NCBI RefSeq assembly: GCF_020283565.1
Contig: NC_060060.1
Span: forward strand, 72,773,257 to 72,837,256
Source of the DNA: Trifolium pratense
Taxonomy: Eukaryota; Streptophyta; Magnoliopsida; Fabales; Fabaceae
Reading direction: 5' to 3'
DNA length: 64,000 bases
This document shows positions 22,794 to 34,207 of this stretch, one piece after another. The notes under the pieces were generated by a model. It had not been told where the DNA came from. It made no database searches and saw nothing but the letters and a program-made list of their open reading frames with translations. The position numbers and the translations under genes were made by a program. Numbering within the stretch: position 1 is the stretch's first letter; every line of letters starts with the position of its first letter.

Positions 22794-25214
22794 TATTGCT
22801 GGGATACACCCGTTATCTTTTCTAAAGGTGTATTTTAGCAAAGGACACCCAATTCATTTCTTTTCAAAAGCAATTAATTAAATTTATTTATAGGTTGATG
22901 TATTTTTCGATTCTTTATATATTTATTTTCTTTGTTCTCGCTTTTCTTGTCGGTTCCCTTCACATGTCCTCTGCAGTTTATTTCTCCATCATACTTTCTT
23001 CACGATCTCCCTTTGAATCAAATGGAAACAATTTTATATTTTTCGAATAAAAATGTTAACTTCCAATACAATATAAGAATGGTGCATAACCTGGTTAAAT
23101 CAAAAATGCCCTTGCTTAAAAAACTGTCATGTGTCCCAAATGAAGGCATTTGTTGTCCAAAAAAAATGTAACTGAACTAAAAGAACACTAACTAAGCCAT
23201 TTAATTGAGCCAATCAAGCTATTTTCATTTGTTGTGAGAGGGTAAGTAACTTTTTGTCAAGCCAAATGCCCAAACATAACCAAACCAGTTTGAAAGGAAA
23301 GATTCTTTTGTGTAAAAGTACACATGTGACAATCAACTTTTTCGGTTTTCAATGTGTGACCACATTTGAAATTCAAATTTTTTTTCCCTCTCTTCACTTA
23401 CTCAAAATTCTATATCATCTTTGCTCTTTCATTTCACATTTCATTCACTTCATTCTTCTTTCTCTCACTCTTTTTGTTCCAATATGCATATGCAGTTTTT
23501 TTTTACTTTCCATATTATTCTTTTTGTCTGACCAGTTGAACTTTTTCTTGCAGGAAACAAACTAGAAAACAAGCAAAGTTAATCAAATTTAAGGAAGCAA
23601 AAAGAAAAACTTTATTTGTATAAACTTCTTTTCCATGATTCTACAACAGGTATACCAAACAATAATTATACTATCTTCTTAATCATACTTTTTATTTTGA
23701 AAAGAGTGTTGTTGTTCTGTAATTTTTATATGAATATTTTGCTATTTCTAATTTTTTTTATTTATCAGATCTAGAAAAAGTACAACAAAACTCACATTGA
23801 TCTAAAATGGTGTTGAAGAAAACATCGAAAAAAAAGAAGGTTGCAGTAAAAGAAAGTGAAGGGAAAGGTTGCAGTAAAAGAAAGTGAAGGGAACGGAAAA
23901 AGAAAGAGAGAAATTAGATTTACATATATCCTTTTTGTTCTATTCTTTCTCTATTGTTTGATGCTATATAAATTTTTGATTTATTTTTTCTCAACTCATA
24001 AAAACATTTTAGTATGGAAATAAAGGAATATAACAAAATTCAATCAAAAAATAATATATTGTGAGGAACAAATTTGCAGATCTAACCCAAATAAATATTT
24101 GTTCTATTATTTTTCACTTTAATAAGATTTTACAATTACTTCATCTTCTTCGTAAAAACAATAATACAATCAGATTTTACGATAGATACATATTTCCATT
24201 TTTTTATATGAATCAAAGAAAAACAACAGAAACATAGGAAAAAAAAAGTGATTATCAACCAACCAACCAACAAATAACTAACATCTAAAAAAAGACATCT
24301 TTTTATTTTTTTATAAACAAAAGGAATTTCATATATTGTAAAAAAATGATATCTTTTATATGTAAAAAAAAAAAATTTATGGTACCATTTGGGGTTTCTC
24401 AGATACAACAGATTAATACATTATACATATGTACATATACTCACCTTCTTTATTCACCTAATTATCAATACAACAGTTCAAAAAAAATTGTCTTGATACA
24501 CATGTATAGACAAATTATCTATATATAAATATTAAAAAAAAATTGTTTTAAAGAAAAAAAATTAATACAGATTAAAAAAAATTCAAACTGAATATACAAA
24601 AAATAAATAAAAAATAAAGATACAAACTCTGATGATTTGTTGTTGTTGCATGTGAGACATTGTTTTTAGCATAGTGGCACTGTTTTCCGGCGCGGTGGAA
24701 GTTTGTTCCGGCACGGTGGCCACTGATGAAGGTTGTTCAATCTTGAATTTTTTTTTGCGGATTTTGTAAAAGTGATGGAGGAGATTCTTTATACGAGGAT
24801 GATGTTTCAGAAAATTGTTATGGAGGTAAAGATCTAGGTGAGAAAGTGGCAATTGAAAATTTAAAAAAGTGAGGTGAAACAATGGAAACATATTGAGGGT
24901 TGACCGTTAGACAAAGAGGAGATGGTTGTACAAGGAGAGGAGATGATGAAATGTTGAAGAATGAAGAAAGATTGGGAGAAAAAAAAGGGTAAGAGAGCAG
25001 CCGTTCAATTGAGAGAAAGAGAAAGTGAAAATTTAGGATTTGAGATGATATAATAAGAATAATGAGTTTTGGGCTTGGGCTGAATATGAGTCTCTTCTCA
25101 GAAAATTTTTTCTTCTACCCCAACAATTTTCACTTTACCCCAACAATCTTATTTGAAATGACAAATATACCCTCATATATAATGTAAAACGAAAAAAAAA
25201 ATCATTATTTACCC

Positions 25215-25452
25215 TAGTCAAAAAAAGTGTTCCGGTGTGAGTTTGGCGAAATTGAGAGAGTAAGTGCAATTTTACATACCGGTACACTTTTTCGAAGTGT
25301 GCCGGTTTGATTTCTTCACCGGTACACTTGAAAAAAAGTGTACCGGTATGCATATTCATACCGGTACACTTGAAAAAAGTGTACCGGTATGCATTCGACG
25401 TCTGAGTTTCATATTACATACCGGTATACTTTTTTCAAGTGTACCGGTTCAC
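25215..25452. repeat. Left subterminal palindrome array of the Mutator-like element
   Basis: Repeats of ACCGGTACACTTTTT and its inverse AAAAAGTGTACCGGTAT alternate at roughly 30-45-bp spacing, forming several small hairpins. They lie between the TIR and the mobile domain gene, and so may be transposase-binding sites and promoter (inference). Confidence 0.85.
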
Positions 25453-25488
25453 AGTGATTTTATTTTTTTTTTTAATTTTTTTTTTCCA

Positions 25489-27492
25489 GTGGTGCGTACA
25501 AGAGGAGCAGACGGTAGAATTAGGCATAACAGAGGACGTGGAGAGTCTCGGCCACATCAGGAGGAGCCGGAACACGATGAGATGCCGCCAGTGCATGAGG
25601 AGCAGGTTGAGGAGCAGGCTGAGCAGCAGCCTGTGCAGCAGGCTTGGCCTGGAGGGCCGATCGATACGAGTCTTTTGACTCGATACGAGCATCATGTTGC
25701 TCGTCATGTATGGTTTGGTCAGGTACTATTTTGTTTTTTTTGTTATTATTTGTTAAGTTATATTGATCATTTTTTTTTAATTTGTATTGTTTATACTCTC
25801 GTTACAACTGTTAAATCCTTATTTTACATACAAATTTAGTGTTAAAATATTATTATAGTTCATTTTCAATGTCTTATGATATGCATCCAATTATCCGGTC
25901 TAATTTATTATTCACAATGTTTTTTTATTAAATATATGTAGGAACGTGTCGAAGGTGACAAAATTGAGCTACGAATAGTATCTTTAGGAAGAAAGTTAGC
26001 TGACAGGATTCCTGATTACCATCCTGAAGTTATTCAAGGGTAGTTGAATATTTCGGGGTTGTGCTGGCTTGAGCGGACTAGCTTGAAATTTACCGATCCG
26101 CAGCTTATATCCGCATTTGTTGAGAGGTGGCACCCTGAGACATCGTCATTTCACATGTCGTTCGGCGAGTTGACTATTACTTTGGACGATGTGGCATGTC
26201 TTCTGCATCTACCTGTTAGGGGTCAGTTTTATACTCCTGTATCAGTTTCTCAAGAACAAGCTGCGGAACTTGCAGTTGAGTTGTTAGGAGAGGAGTATGA
26301 CTTTGCATTGCGAGAGACTGTATTGCAGAGGGGTGGTTATTTTTCACAGCAGTGGCTATATGAGAGTTATATGAGGAATGCCAATTTCTACGGGAAACAT
26401 GACTGCGCAGCTAGGGCATGGATGTTGATGTTGGTGGGATCTACCATTCTGGCCGATAAGAGTTATACACGTGTGGATGCCAAATGGCTACTTCTGTTTA
26501 GTGATTTGTCTGCAGTCCATACATATTCGTGGGCCAGTATTGCATTAGTTTGTTTATACGATAACTTGAACGATGCATCCATGTTTTCTACGAGGGCCCT
26601 TGCAGGGTATGCGACACTTCTTTAGGTATGCGACACTCACTACAAAGACATAATTTAAATATTGCGTAATTAATTTTTTTTTCTCTTTGCTGTGTAATTA
26701 AATTTTGTTTTTATCTTTGTTGCGTAATTTAATTTTTTTTCTCTTTGTTGCGTTGTTAACAATTTTCTTTTTTCTTTTTTGTAACAGTGTTGGATTCACG
26801 AGTATTTTCCTACCCTTGGTAGGCGGGCTCAGTTGAATCTTAATTGTGATGATCCTGGCTTTCCTCGAGCTATGCGGTGGATGTATAAGCAAGGGAAGAC
26901 CAAGCTCCCCGACTATCGGCCTATATTGGATGCACTGACCCCTGATGACGTGATATGGCGTCCGTTTGAGACTCACAGAGGTAGCATTCCTTTTGATCTG
27001 ATTACTCTGTATAGTGGTCATCTGCGTGGATCCACGGTAGTTCCTTACTTTCCCGAGAGGTGTATTAGGTAGTTTGGATTTGTACAGTATATACCACCAC
27101 CACCACCTCTAGCTCCTGCCTACTCTGATATTGATAGCGACTGGATTGGTTATCACGCGTCTGTTGATCGGATCCTTCAGCCGACACGTCCAGTGACATA
27201 TGCTTATGAGACTGTACCTGATTACATGTCCTGGTACTATAGGGTATCACATCCTAGACTGTGTCGCCCTGTTGATGGACCACATGGAGCACCACCAGTT
27301 CCGCACTATGCACCTGCACCTGCACCTGCACCAGATGCCCCAGTAGACGATGCACCAGTAGACGATGCACCAGCAGATGATGCATCACAAGAAACTGCAC
27401 TACAGCGTGAGCGGAGATGGAGAGGTATGGCTCGAGGCGCGCTTGAGACATTTCTTACGAGGATAGACGCTGATAGGGATGATGAGGATTTT
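25489..27492 (+). pseudogene. Plant mobile domain (MAIN-like / aminotransferase-like) gene, 5' part
   Basis: Exons 25489-25722, 25942-26625 and 26788-27492. The protein begins with a VRTRGADGRIRHNRGRG basic head and a Glu/Gln-rich stretch. The plant mobile domain follows, with FVERWHPETSSFHMSFGELT, ITLDDVACLLHLPVRG, CWIHEYFPTLG and RAMRWMYKQG. A Pro-rich tail with PAPAPAPDAPVDDAPVDDAP repeats ends it. Proteins of this family (MAIN, MAIL1) act in the nucleus in genome stability and gene expression, and many copies travel inside transposons. Breaks: the codon where ATG is expected reads GTG (25489-25491), and in-frame TAG stops lie at 26041-26043, 26623-26625 (last codon of exon 2) and 27070-27072. 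A Sirevirus has split the final exon at 27492/38516. Not functional as it stands. Confidence 0.9.
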
Positions 27493-29065
27493 TGTTGAGG
27501 CAAAATCCACTTTTGATGTTTTAAAGATTACAAACATCTTTAATTATATTTTAAATGATTCTGATCATTTTGTTATCTAACAAGTGCTTTTGAGTGGCAT
27601 AAGATTAAATAGATTCTAACAAACCACTTGCAAAGTAAAAATCCTGCAAAGCTGTTTCAAGACCATTCTAAGAACATTCTTAACAGACAGACTGCAGTTT
27701 TGACAAATAAGCACGTTTTGGAATAAGTGCTTTCTGGTTTTTCAAGTCAACTAAGAACAAAACAAATAAGCACTTTACAATGGATTTATGGACCAAATCA
27801 CTACAGGAGATAATCTCTTTTGGGATCAACAACATGTGATGGAATTTAAGTATATGCTTTCCTAGTCACATATCATGAAGAAAACCATGAGCTTGATCAA
27901 TTGTGGTATTGGCCAACCAATGAATACATCTGATATAATATCATGGACCAATCACAAAGGAACAACCAGATTTTAACTATGAGTTGTATTGTACTTATGC
28001 AAAGTACACAAATGGAACATTCTTCCATGGCTTGTCATAGAAGTACAATTTTGTCTCATATGCTATTGTACTATTCCAGCTGGTTTTATTCTCTTGCTAA
28101 GGCTACTACTGATCAGTCCTTAGAGCTATCTAACAGCTGCACACCACAAGGAAGGAAGGATGAAGGTTCATCTTATTTGCTGGTGCAGTCAAGACTGTTT
28201 CAAGACCAATGCAAGACTGATCCTGCACACAGTTTTTCAAAACCATCTCCAACTGTCATGAGTCCTTTTCTGAGCATCCAAACGGCTATATCTGATACAT
28301 GACAGTGGAGGGATGTAAGAAACAACTCATATACACTTGGCAACAGCTCATACTTATTTGGATCTTATGGATCAAAGCCAAAAGGAAATCAAGACTGTTC
28401 CAAGACTGAACAGAGAATCTGCACATTATGCAGAAGTTGTCTGCTGCATATAGAGCACTGAGTAACAGCTCTATTTTACTCTCTAACTGATATACTTGAA
28501 GGCCAAGCTTCAATATCAAGCAAGCATCTATAAAAGGCAATCAAGTCCAAGGGAAAGAGCAAGTGTTTTCAAGCAATTCAAGTGATATAAATCCCATTCA
28601 ATCTCTTTAGCTCAAAGTCCTTTTTAAGTCACTCTTTTGTATCATAATCTGAGTTCCAATCTCTTTAGAGTGCTTTCATCTAAGCTTCTCTTTTATAGTG
28701 ACTAGGAAAGTTCAAAGCTCTAGGAGCTTTGTTAAGTTGTTGATCTTAGGTCAAGATCAAGGTGAATTTGTAAGTATTGGATCTGTAACTTTTAAGTGAT
28801 TCTAGTGGACAAACTCACAGGAGGTGGGGACTGGACGTAACCCAAAGATTAGGGGTGAACCAGGATAACTCTTTGTGTTTATCTTCTTTCCCTTAAACTT
28901 TTATTTTCTGCAACTGTTTTTACACAGCACAGATCATTCTTAGAACGATCTCACTGAGCACAAAAACAATTTTATCACTAACTATTTATTTTGTGACTTG
29001 AGTTTAAATTTTAAAAGGGTCACAATTCAAACCCCCCCTTTCTTGTGAAAAACTTTGCTACTTCA
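27493..29065 (+). repeat. Sirevirus 5' LTR
   Basis: Runs from TGTTGAGGCAAAATCC to GCTACTTCA. The stretch CTATAAAAGGCAATCAAG near 28529 is a plausible TATA region. The small ORFs in it recur identically in the 3' LTR and are not genes. Confidence 0.95.
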
Positions 29066-29067
29066 AT

Positions 29068-29079
29068 TGGTATCAGAGC
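29068..29079 (+). other. Sirevirus primer binding site
   Basis: TGGTATCAGAGC two bases after the LTR, complementary to initiator tRNA-Met. Confidence 0.9.
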
Positions 29080-29138
29080 CTGGTTCTAAAGGTTGAGCAT
29101 CTAACAAGTGCTTAGAGGAAAAGATTCAGGAAGGAAGT

Positions 29139-30113
29139 ATGTCAAAACCTGCAAAGTTTATTTCAGAAGGTGGATCATCAACTAGGCCACCACTATTTGA
29201 AGGAAATGACTACTACTACTGGAAAGATAAAATGGAGCTATTCCTAAGATCACAAGATAACTACATGTGGTCAGTGATTGAAAATGGAGAATACACACCA
29301 TTGGCAAAAGATTCTACCACTCCAAAGCCTCAAGCTGAATGGACAACCACTGAAGCAGACAGGGTACTTTTAAATACTAAAGCTCAATTATTTATTAAAA
29401 GTGCTTTGTGCAGGGAAGAATATGACAGGATCATGCAATGCAAAAATGCTAAAGAAATGTGGGATACTCTCAAAACTCATCATGAAGGAACCAGTCGTGT
29501 CAAAGAAACAAGAATTGATATTGGTGTAAGAAAGTTTGAGTTATTTGAGATGAAGGAAGATGAATCCATTGATCAGATGTATGGAAGATTCACTATCATC
29601 ATAAATGAACTCAACTCTCTTGGAAAAACATACACCACACATGAAAGAGTAAGAAAGATACTAAGATGTCTACCTAAAGAATGGAGGCATATAGTAACAG
29701 CCATCACAGAGTCAAAAACTCTCTCTGAAGTTAAAATGGAGGACTTAATTGGTTCTTTAAAAGCTCATGAAGCAATACTTCAAGAGGATAAATCTCCAAA
29801 GAAAAAGATGATTGCATTAGATTCTCAATCAGAAGAATGCTTTCAGCAAAATGAAATTTTCTCTAGCAAAGATCTGATTGATGAAGACAATGAAGAAGAA
29901 TTTGCACTTCTGTCAAGAAGAATTCAAAGACTCATGATGAGAAGGAATCAAATGAGGAGAACATTTCCAAATAAAAGAAATGGTGTAAAATCTGAAGTTG
30001 ACATGAGCAGAATCCAATGTTATGGATGCAACCAATTTGGACACTACAAAAGTGATTGTCCAAAATTCAAAAGATCCTCCTGCCAAGAAATCAATGATGG
30101 CAACCTGGGATGA
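29139..30113 (+). CDS. gag: Sirevirus Gag (nucleocapsid), first frame
   Basis: A 324-codon frame from the ATG shortly after the PBS. The N-terminal half contains the copia-type Gag core (RPPLFEGNDYYYWKDKMELF, MWDTLKTHHEGT, LPKEWRHIVTAI). A CCHC zinc knuckle [14 protein letters not shown] (about residues 294-307) binds RNA. The frame stops at 30113, soon after the knuckle, in a different frame from the rest of the polyprotein; the shift falls in an A-run near 30,065-30,075. Packaging of the element RNA into virus-like particles in the cytoplasm is the known role of the family. Confidence 0.9.
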   Translation: MSKPAKFISEGGSSTRPPLFEGNDYYYWKDKMELFLRSQDNYMWSVIENGEYTPLAKDSTTPKPQAEWTTTEADRVLLNTKAQLFIKSALCREEYDRIMQCKNAKEMWDTLKTHHEGTSRVKETRIDIGVRKFELFEMKEDESIDQMYGRFTIIINELNSLGKTYTTHERVRKILRCLPKEWRHIVTAITESKTLSEVKMEDLIGSLKAHEAILQEDKSPKKKMIALDSQSEECFQQNEIFSSKDLIDEDNEEEFALLSRRIQRLMMRRNQMRRTFPNKRNGVKSEVDMSRIQCYGCNQFGHYKSDCPKFKRSSCQEINDGNLG

Positions 30114-30927
30114 ACTAGATGAACTCCCAGAAGAAGAAGAGCAAGAAGCAAATGTATGTCTTATGACAAGATCAGAAACACAAGAGGTAAACCCTGAAAC
30201 TTGCTCTTCATGTCAAAAAACTGAACACCTCTTTGATAATCTTTTTTATGATAGCTTGAATCTAAATAAAAAATGTGATCAACTTCAGGAAGAAGTAATC
30301 AAAATTTCTAAAGAAAAAGATGAATATAAAACTGAAAATGAATTATTAAAAGACATAATTAAAAACATGGAAATTGCTCATAAAAGAAAATTAGAAGAAC
30401 TTAAAGAAAATCAACAAATTGACTCTAACATACAAGAAGAAAACAAAATACTAAAGAAGAATGTTTCAAAACTTGAAAATGATATAACCAAATTTGTAAA
30501 GTCTACTAAAACTTTTGAAAATATTTTAGGATCTCAGAAAAATAGTTTTAGTAAATCAGGCCTAGGTTTTGAAACTTACAATAATCAAAGAATTTACAAT
30601 AAGTTTTTTGTTCCTAATAAACCTATATACAAATGCTCTTACTGTCATAAGGAAGGACATCTTGAACCTTTTTGTTATAGAAAATCTAGACAACAAAATT
30701 ATCATAGGAAATACTTTTCAGAACGATCTCAGAACATTCTTAAAAAACAGACTAGAAACTCTTCTTATCAACATAAGAAGAGTCATTATAACACTAACCA
30801 TCAAGGACCCAGAAAGATATGGGTACCTAAAAGCATGCTAAAAACAAATGCAGGAATGTCTTCTCACAGTCAAGAAGAAGCCATGGTACTTGGACAGTGG
30901 CTGCTCCAGACATATGACTGGAGATAG
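30022..30927 (+). CDS. Sirevirus Gag C-terminal / Gag-Pol linker, second frame
   Basis: Continues the polyprotein after a one-base offset. An acidic patch ([11 protein letters not shown]) is followed by a long Lys/Glu-rich coiled-coil-like region (about residues 75-175, [10 protein letters not shown]). A second CCHC-like knuckle follows, [14 protein letters not shown] (about residues 207-220). Sireviruses are known for such coiled-coil Gag extensions. The usable part runs from about 30,070 to about 30,880. Beyond that the polyprotein continues in the third frame. Confidence 0.8.
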   Translation: MDATNLDTTKVIVQNSKDPPAKKSMMATWDELDELPEEEEQEANVCLMTRSETQEVNPETCSSCQKTEHLFDNLFYDSLNLNKKCDQLQEEVIKISKEKDEYKTENELLKDIIKNMEIAHKRKLEELKENQQIDSNIQEENKILKKNVSKLENDITKFVKSTKTFENILGSQKNSFSKSGLGFETYNNQRIYNKFFVPNKPIYKCSYCHKEGHLEPFCYRKSRQQNYHRKYFSERSQNILKKQTRNSSYQHKKSHYNTNHQGPRKIWVPKSMLKTNAGMSSHSQEEAMVLGQWLLQTYDWR

Positions 30928-33880
30928 ACAAAGCTTTCTTTCCTTTGAAAAGAAAGAAGGAGGATCAGTTACTTTTGGTAATAATGAGACAGCTACTATC
31001 AAAGGTAAAGGTACAATAGGTAAGATAAACTCTGCTAAAATTGAAAATGTCCATTATGTAGAAGGTCTTAAACATAACTTAATAAGCATTAGTCAATTAT
31101 GTGACAATGGTTTTGAGGTTATATTTAAACCTGATACATGTGAAATCAAACACTCATCTTCTGACAAAATTCTTTTCAATGGATCAAGAAAGAAGAATGT
31201 TTATATCATATATTTAGATGAACTCCCTGATGAATCATGTTTTATGTCTCTTGAAAAAGACAAATGGATTTGGCACAAAAGGGTAGGGCATATAAGTATG
31301 AAAACCATTTCAAAACTTTCTAAACTTGATCTAGTAAGAGGATTACCAAAGATAAGTTTTGAAAATGATAAGTTATGTGAATCATGTGCAAGAGGAAAAC
31401 AAGTAAAAAGCAGTTTTAAACTAAAAGAATTTATTTCAACCAAAAGACCTCTTGAATTACTTCACATAGACTTATTTGGACCAGTCAGAACCACAAGTCT
31501 TGGAGGTAAGAATTATGGTTTTGTTATTGTAGATGATTATTCCAGATTTACTTGGGTGTTGTTTTTAAAACAAAAAGATGACTCTTTTGAAGCTTTCAAA
31601 AACTTTTGCTTAAAAGTTCAAAATGAAAAAGAAACAAAAATTATCTCCATTAGAAGTGATCATGGAGGTGAATTTGAAAACTCTCTATTTGAAACCTTTT
31701 TTAATGAAAATGGTATTTCTCATAATTTTTCTTGTCCTAGAACTCCACAACAAAATGGAGTTGTAGAGAGAAAAAATAGAACTCTACAAGAAATGGCAAG
31801 AACTATGATAAATGAATCAAATGTGGAGAAGTATTTTTGGGCTGAAGCCATAAACACTGCTTGCTATATCTTGAACAGAGTAACTATTAGAAAAGTTTTA
31901 AAGAAAACACCTTATGAAATCTGGAAGGATAAAAAACCTAACATATCATATTTTCATATTTTTGGCTGCTACTGCTACATTCTTAATATTAGAGATAATC
32001 TGGGTAAGTTTGACTCAAAATCAGACAAAGGAATATTCTTAGGATATTCTTTAACTTCAAAAGCATATAGAATTTATAACCTAAGAACTCAAGCTATGGA
32101 AGAAAGCATGCATGTAAAGTTTGATGAGTTTGAGGAACAAACAACCATAATTGCTGATGAGGAAGAGGAAACTACAAATCAGAAAAGGAAAACTAATGAA
32201 ATGGAAGAATCCTCACAAGCTCCTCCAAGGACATGGAAAATGGTCAATTATCATCCACAAGAACAAATCATTGGAAGTACAACAGATGGTGTAAGAACAA
32301 GAAGAGCTACTCAGAATAAAGAAAACAATCTAGCTATGATTTCTCAAATAGAACCAAAATCCATAGATGAAGCAATCATAGATGAATCATGGATTGAAGC
32401 TATGAAGGAAGAGCTTTTGCAATTTGAAAGAAATGAAGTGTGGAAGCTAGTACCTAAACCTCAAGAAAATTCAATCATTGGTACTAAATGGGTCTTTAGG
32501 AATAAACTTGATGAAGAAGGGAAAGTTATAAGGAACAAGGCAAGACTTGTGGCTCAAGGATATAATCAACAAGAAGGTATTGATTATGATGAAACCTTTG
32601 CACCAGTGGCCAGGTTAGAAGCAATTAGAATACTACTTGCATATGCATCTCACAAATGCTTGAAACTTTTTCAAATGGATGTCAAAAGTGCTTTTCTAAA
32701 TGGATTTTTAAATGAAGAAGTCTATGTTCATCAACCACCTGGTTTTATTGACCAACATAGACCAGATCATGTTTTTAAGCTAACTAAAGCTCTTTATGGG
32801 CTTAAGCAAGCTCCAAGAGCATGGTATGAAAGATTAAGCACTTTCCTTTTAAACAATGGTTTTTCTAGAGGAAAAATAGATACCACACTTTTTAGAAAGG
32901 AAAACCAAAATGATCTTTTAATAGTTCAAGTTTATGTTGATGATATCATCTTTGGAGCTACAAATGAAACTATGTGTGAAGAATTCTCAACCCTCATGCA
33001 AAGTGAGTTTGAGATGAGTATGATGGGAGAACTTAGATTCTTTTTGGGTCTTCAAATAAAACAACTTGAAGAAGGAATCTTTATAAGTCAAGAAAAATAT
33101 GTCAAAGATCTCCTCAAAAAGTTTAAGATGAATGAGGCTAAGATTATGCCTACACCAATGCATCCATCAACAAGCTTGGACAAAGATGAAAAAGGAAAGG
33201 ATGTATCTGAAAAGGAATATAGAGGAATGATTGGATCACTCCTTTATTTGACTGCAAGTAGACCAGACATTGTCTTCTCAGTAGGATTATGTGCAAGGTT
33301 TCAATCATCTCCAAAAGAATCACATCTTACTGCTGTCAAGAGAATTTTTAGATATTTGGTGGGAACACCTGATACTGGTCTATGGTACAAAAAGGGTTCA
33401 CATTTTGATCTTATAGCATATTGTGATGCTGACTATGCTGGGGATAAATTAGAAAGAAAAAGCACAAGTGGAGCATGTCAATTTCTTGGAGAAGCACTTG
33501 TAAGTTGGTGTTGCAGAAAACAAAATACCATAGCACTTTCAACAACTGAAGCAGAATATGTGTCTGCTGCAAACTGTTGCTCTCAAGTGATTTGGATCAA
33601 AAACCAACTTGAAGACTTCTCATTAAGGTACACAAATATTAAAATTTTATGTGATAATACTAGTGCTATCAATTTATCAAAAAACCCTATTCAGCATTCA
33701 AGATCAAAACATATTGAAATAAAACACCACTTCATTAGAGATCATGTTAATAAAAAGGAAGTTGAATTAACCTTTGTGGATACTGAAAATCAATTAGCAG
33801 ATATTTTCACTAAGCCATTAGTAGAAGAACGTTTTAATTTTATTAAAGAAAAATTAAAAATAATGAAAAGCCCTGTCTAA
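30848..33880 (+). CDS. pol: Sirevirus Pol: protease, integrase, reverse transcriptase, RNase H
   Basis: An open frame of 1,010 codons. The aspartic protease motif [14 protein letters not shown] is at about residues 13-26. A GAG-pre-integrase zinc region ([11 protein letters not shown] ... CESCARGKQ) and the integrase core with [15 protein letters not shown] and SDHGGEFEN acidic residues follow. Then come RT ([42 protein letters not shown]) and RNase H ([27 protein letters not shown]), ending in a DIFTKPL motif. This is the normal copia order (integrase before RT). No stop interrupts it. Its frame does not continue from the upstream Gag frame, which either blocks polyprotein synthesis or reflects single-base assembly errors. 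Confidence 0.95.
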   Translation: MQECLLTVKKKPWYLDSGCSRHMTGDRQSFLSFEKKEGGSVTFGNNETATIKGKGTIGKINSAKIENVHYVEGLKHNLISISQLCDNGFEVIFKPDTCEIKHSSSDKILFNGSRKKNVYIIYLDELPDESCFMSLEKDKWIWHKRVGHISMKTISKLSKLDLVRGLPKISFENDKLCESCARGKQVKSSFKLKEFISTKRPLELLHIDLFGPVRTTSLGGKNYGFVIVDDYSRFTWVLFLKQKDDSFEAFKNFCLKVQNEKETKIISIRSDHGGEFENSLFETFFNENGISHNFSCPRTPQQNGVVERKNRTLQEMARTMINESNVEKYFWAEAINTACYILNRVTIRKVLKKTPYEIWKDKKPNISYFHIFGCYCYILNIRDNLGKFDSKSDKGIFLGYSLTSKAYRIYNLRTQAMEESMHVKFDEFEEQTTIIADEEEETTNQKRKTNEMEESSQAPPRTWKMVNYHPQEQIIGSTTDGVRTRRATQNKENNLAMISQIEPKSIDEAIIDESWIEAMKEELLQFERNEVWKLVPKPQENSIIGTKWVFRNKLDEEGKVIRNKARLVAQGYNQQEGIDYDETFAPVARLEAIRILLAYASHKCLKLFQMDVKSAFLNGFLNEEVYVHQPPGFIDQHRPDHVFKLTKALYGLKQAPRAWYERLSTFLLNNGFSRGKIDTTLFRKENQNDLLIVQVYVDDIIFGATNETMCEEFSTLMQSEFEMSMMGELRFFLGLQIKQLEEGIFISQEKYVKDLLKKFKMNEAKIMPTPMHPSTSLDKDEKGKDVSEKEYRGMIGSLLYLTASRPDIVFSVGLCARFQSSPKESHLTAVKRIFRYLVGTPDTGLWYKKGSHFDLIAYCDADYAGDKLERKSTSGACQFLGEALVSWCCRKQNTIALSTTEAEYVSAANCCSQVIWIKNQLEDFSLRYTNIKILCDNTSAINLSKNPIQHSRSKHIEIKHHFIRDHVNKKEVELTFVDTENQLADIFTKPLVEERFNFIKEKLKIMKSPV

Positions 33881-34207
33881 AGAACAGTCTTAGAACGTTC
33901 TTGGTGTTGATCAAATTTTATGACCTCCTCTGCGTTTAAAATAATTTTTTTTTTTAATAAGTAGTTTTAAAAAGAGAGTAAAAACCAGTTGTATTACCTA
34001 CAGACCTAGGTTACTATGCTTATAATAATAGTTAGTACATTTAAGATAGAATGAGTAAGTTTTAGTTTAGAGTTCCAAGGCAAATAGTTCACTTAAGTAC
34101 ACCTACTCTCTTTAGACAACCCTTCTTCTCTTCCCTCTTTAAAATCAAATCAATAACTGCTCATTTCTTTTCATTCTTCCAAAACCATCGATCTTCTTCC
34201 ATTCTCA

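Noticed and set aside
25264..25839. 191-codon ORF spanning the palindrome array and exon 1
   Set aside because: Its first half is translated subterminal repeats. The real coding part starts at the exon 1 acceptor, and its last part is intron.
27943..28302. 119-codon ORF, repeated at 37388-37747
   Set aside because: It lies inside the two Sirevirus LTRs and is duplicated only because the LTRs are. No recognisable domain.
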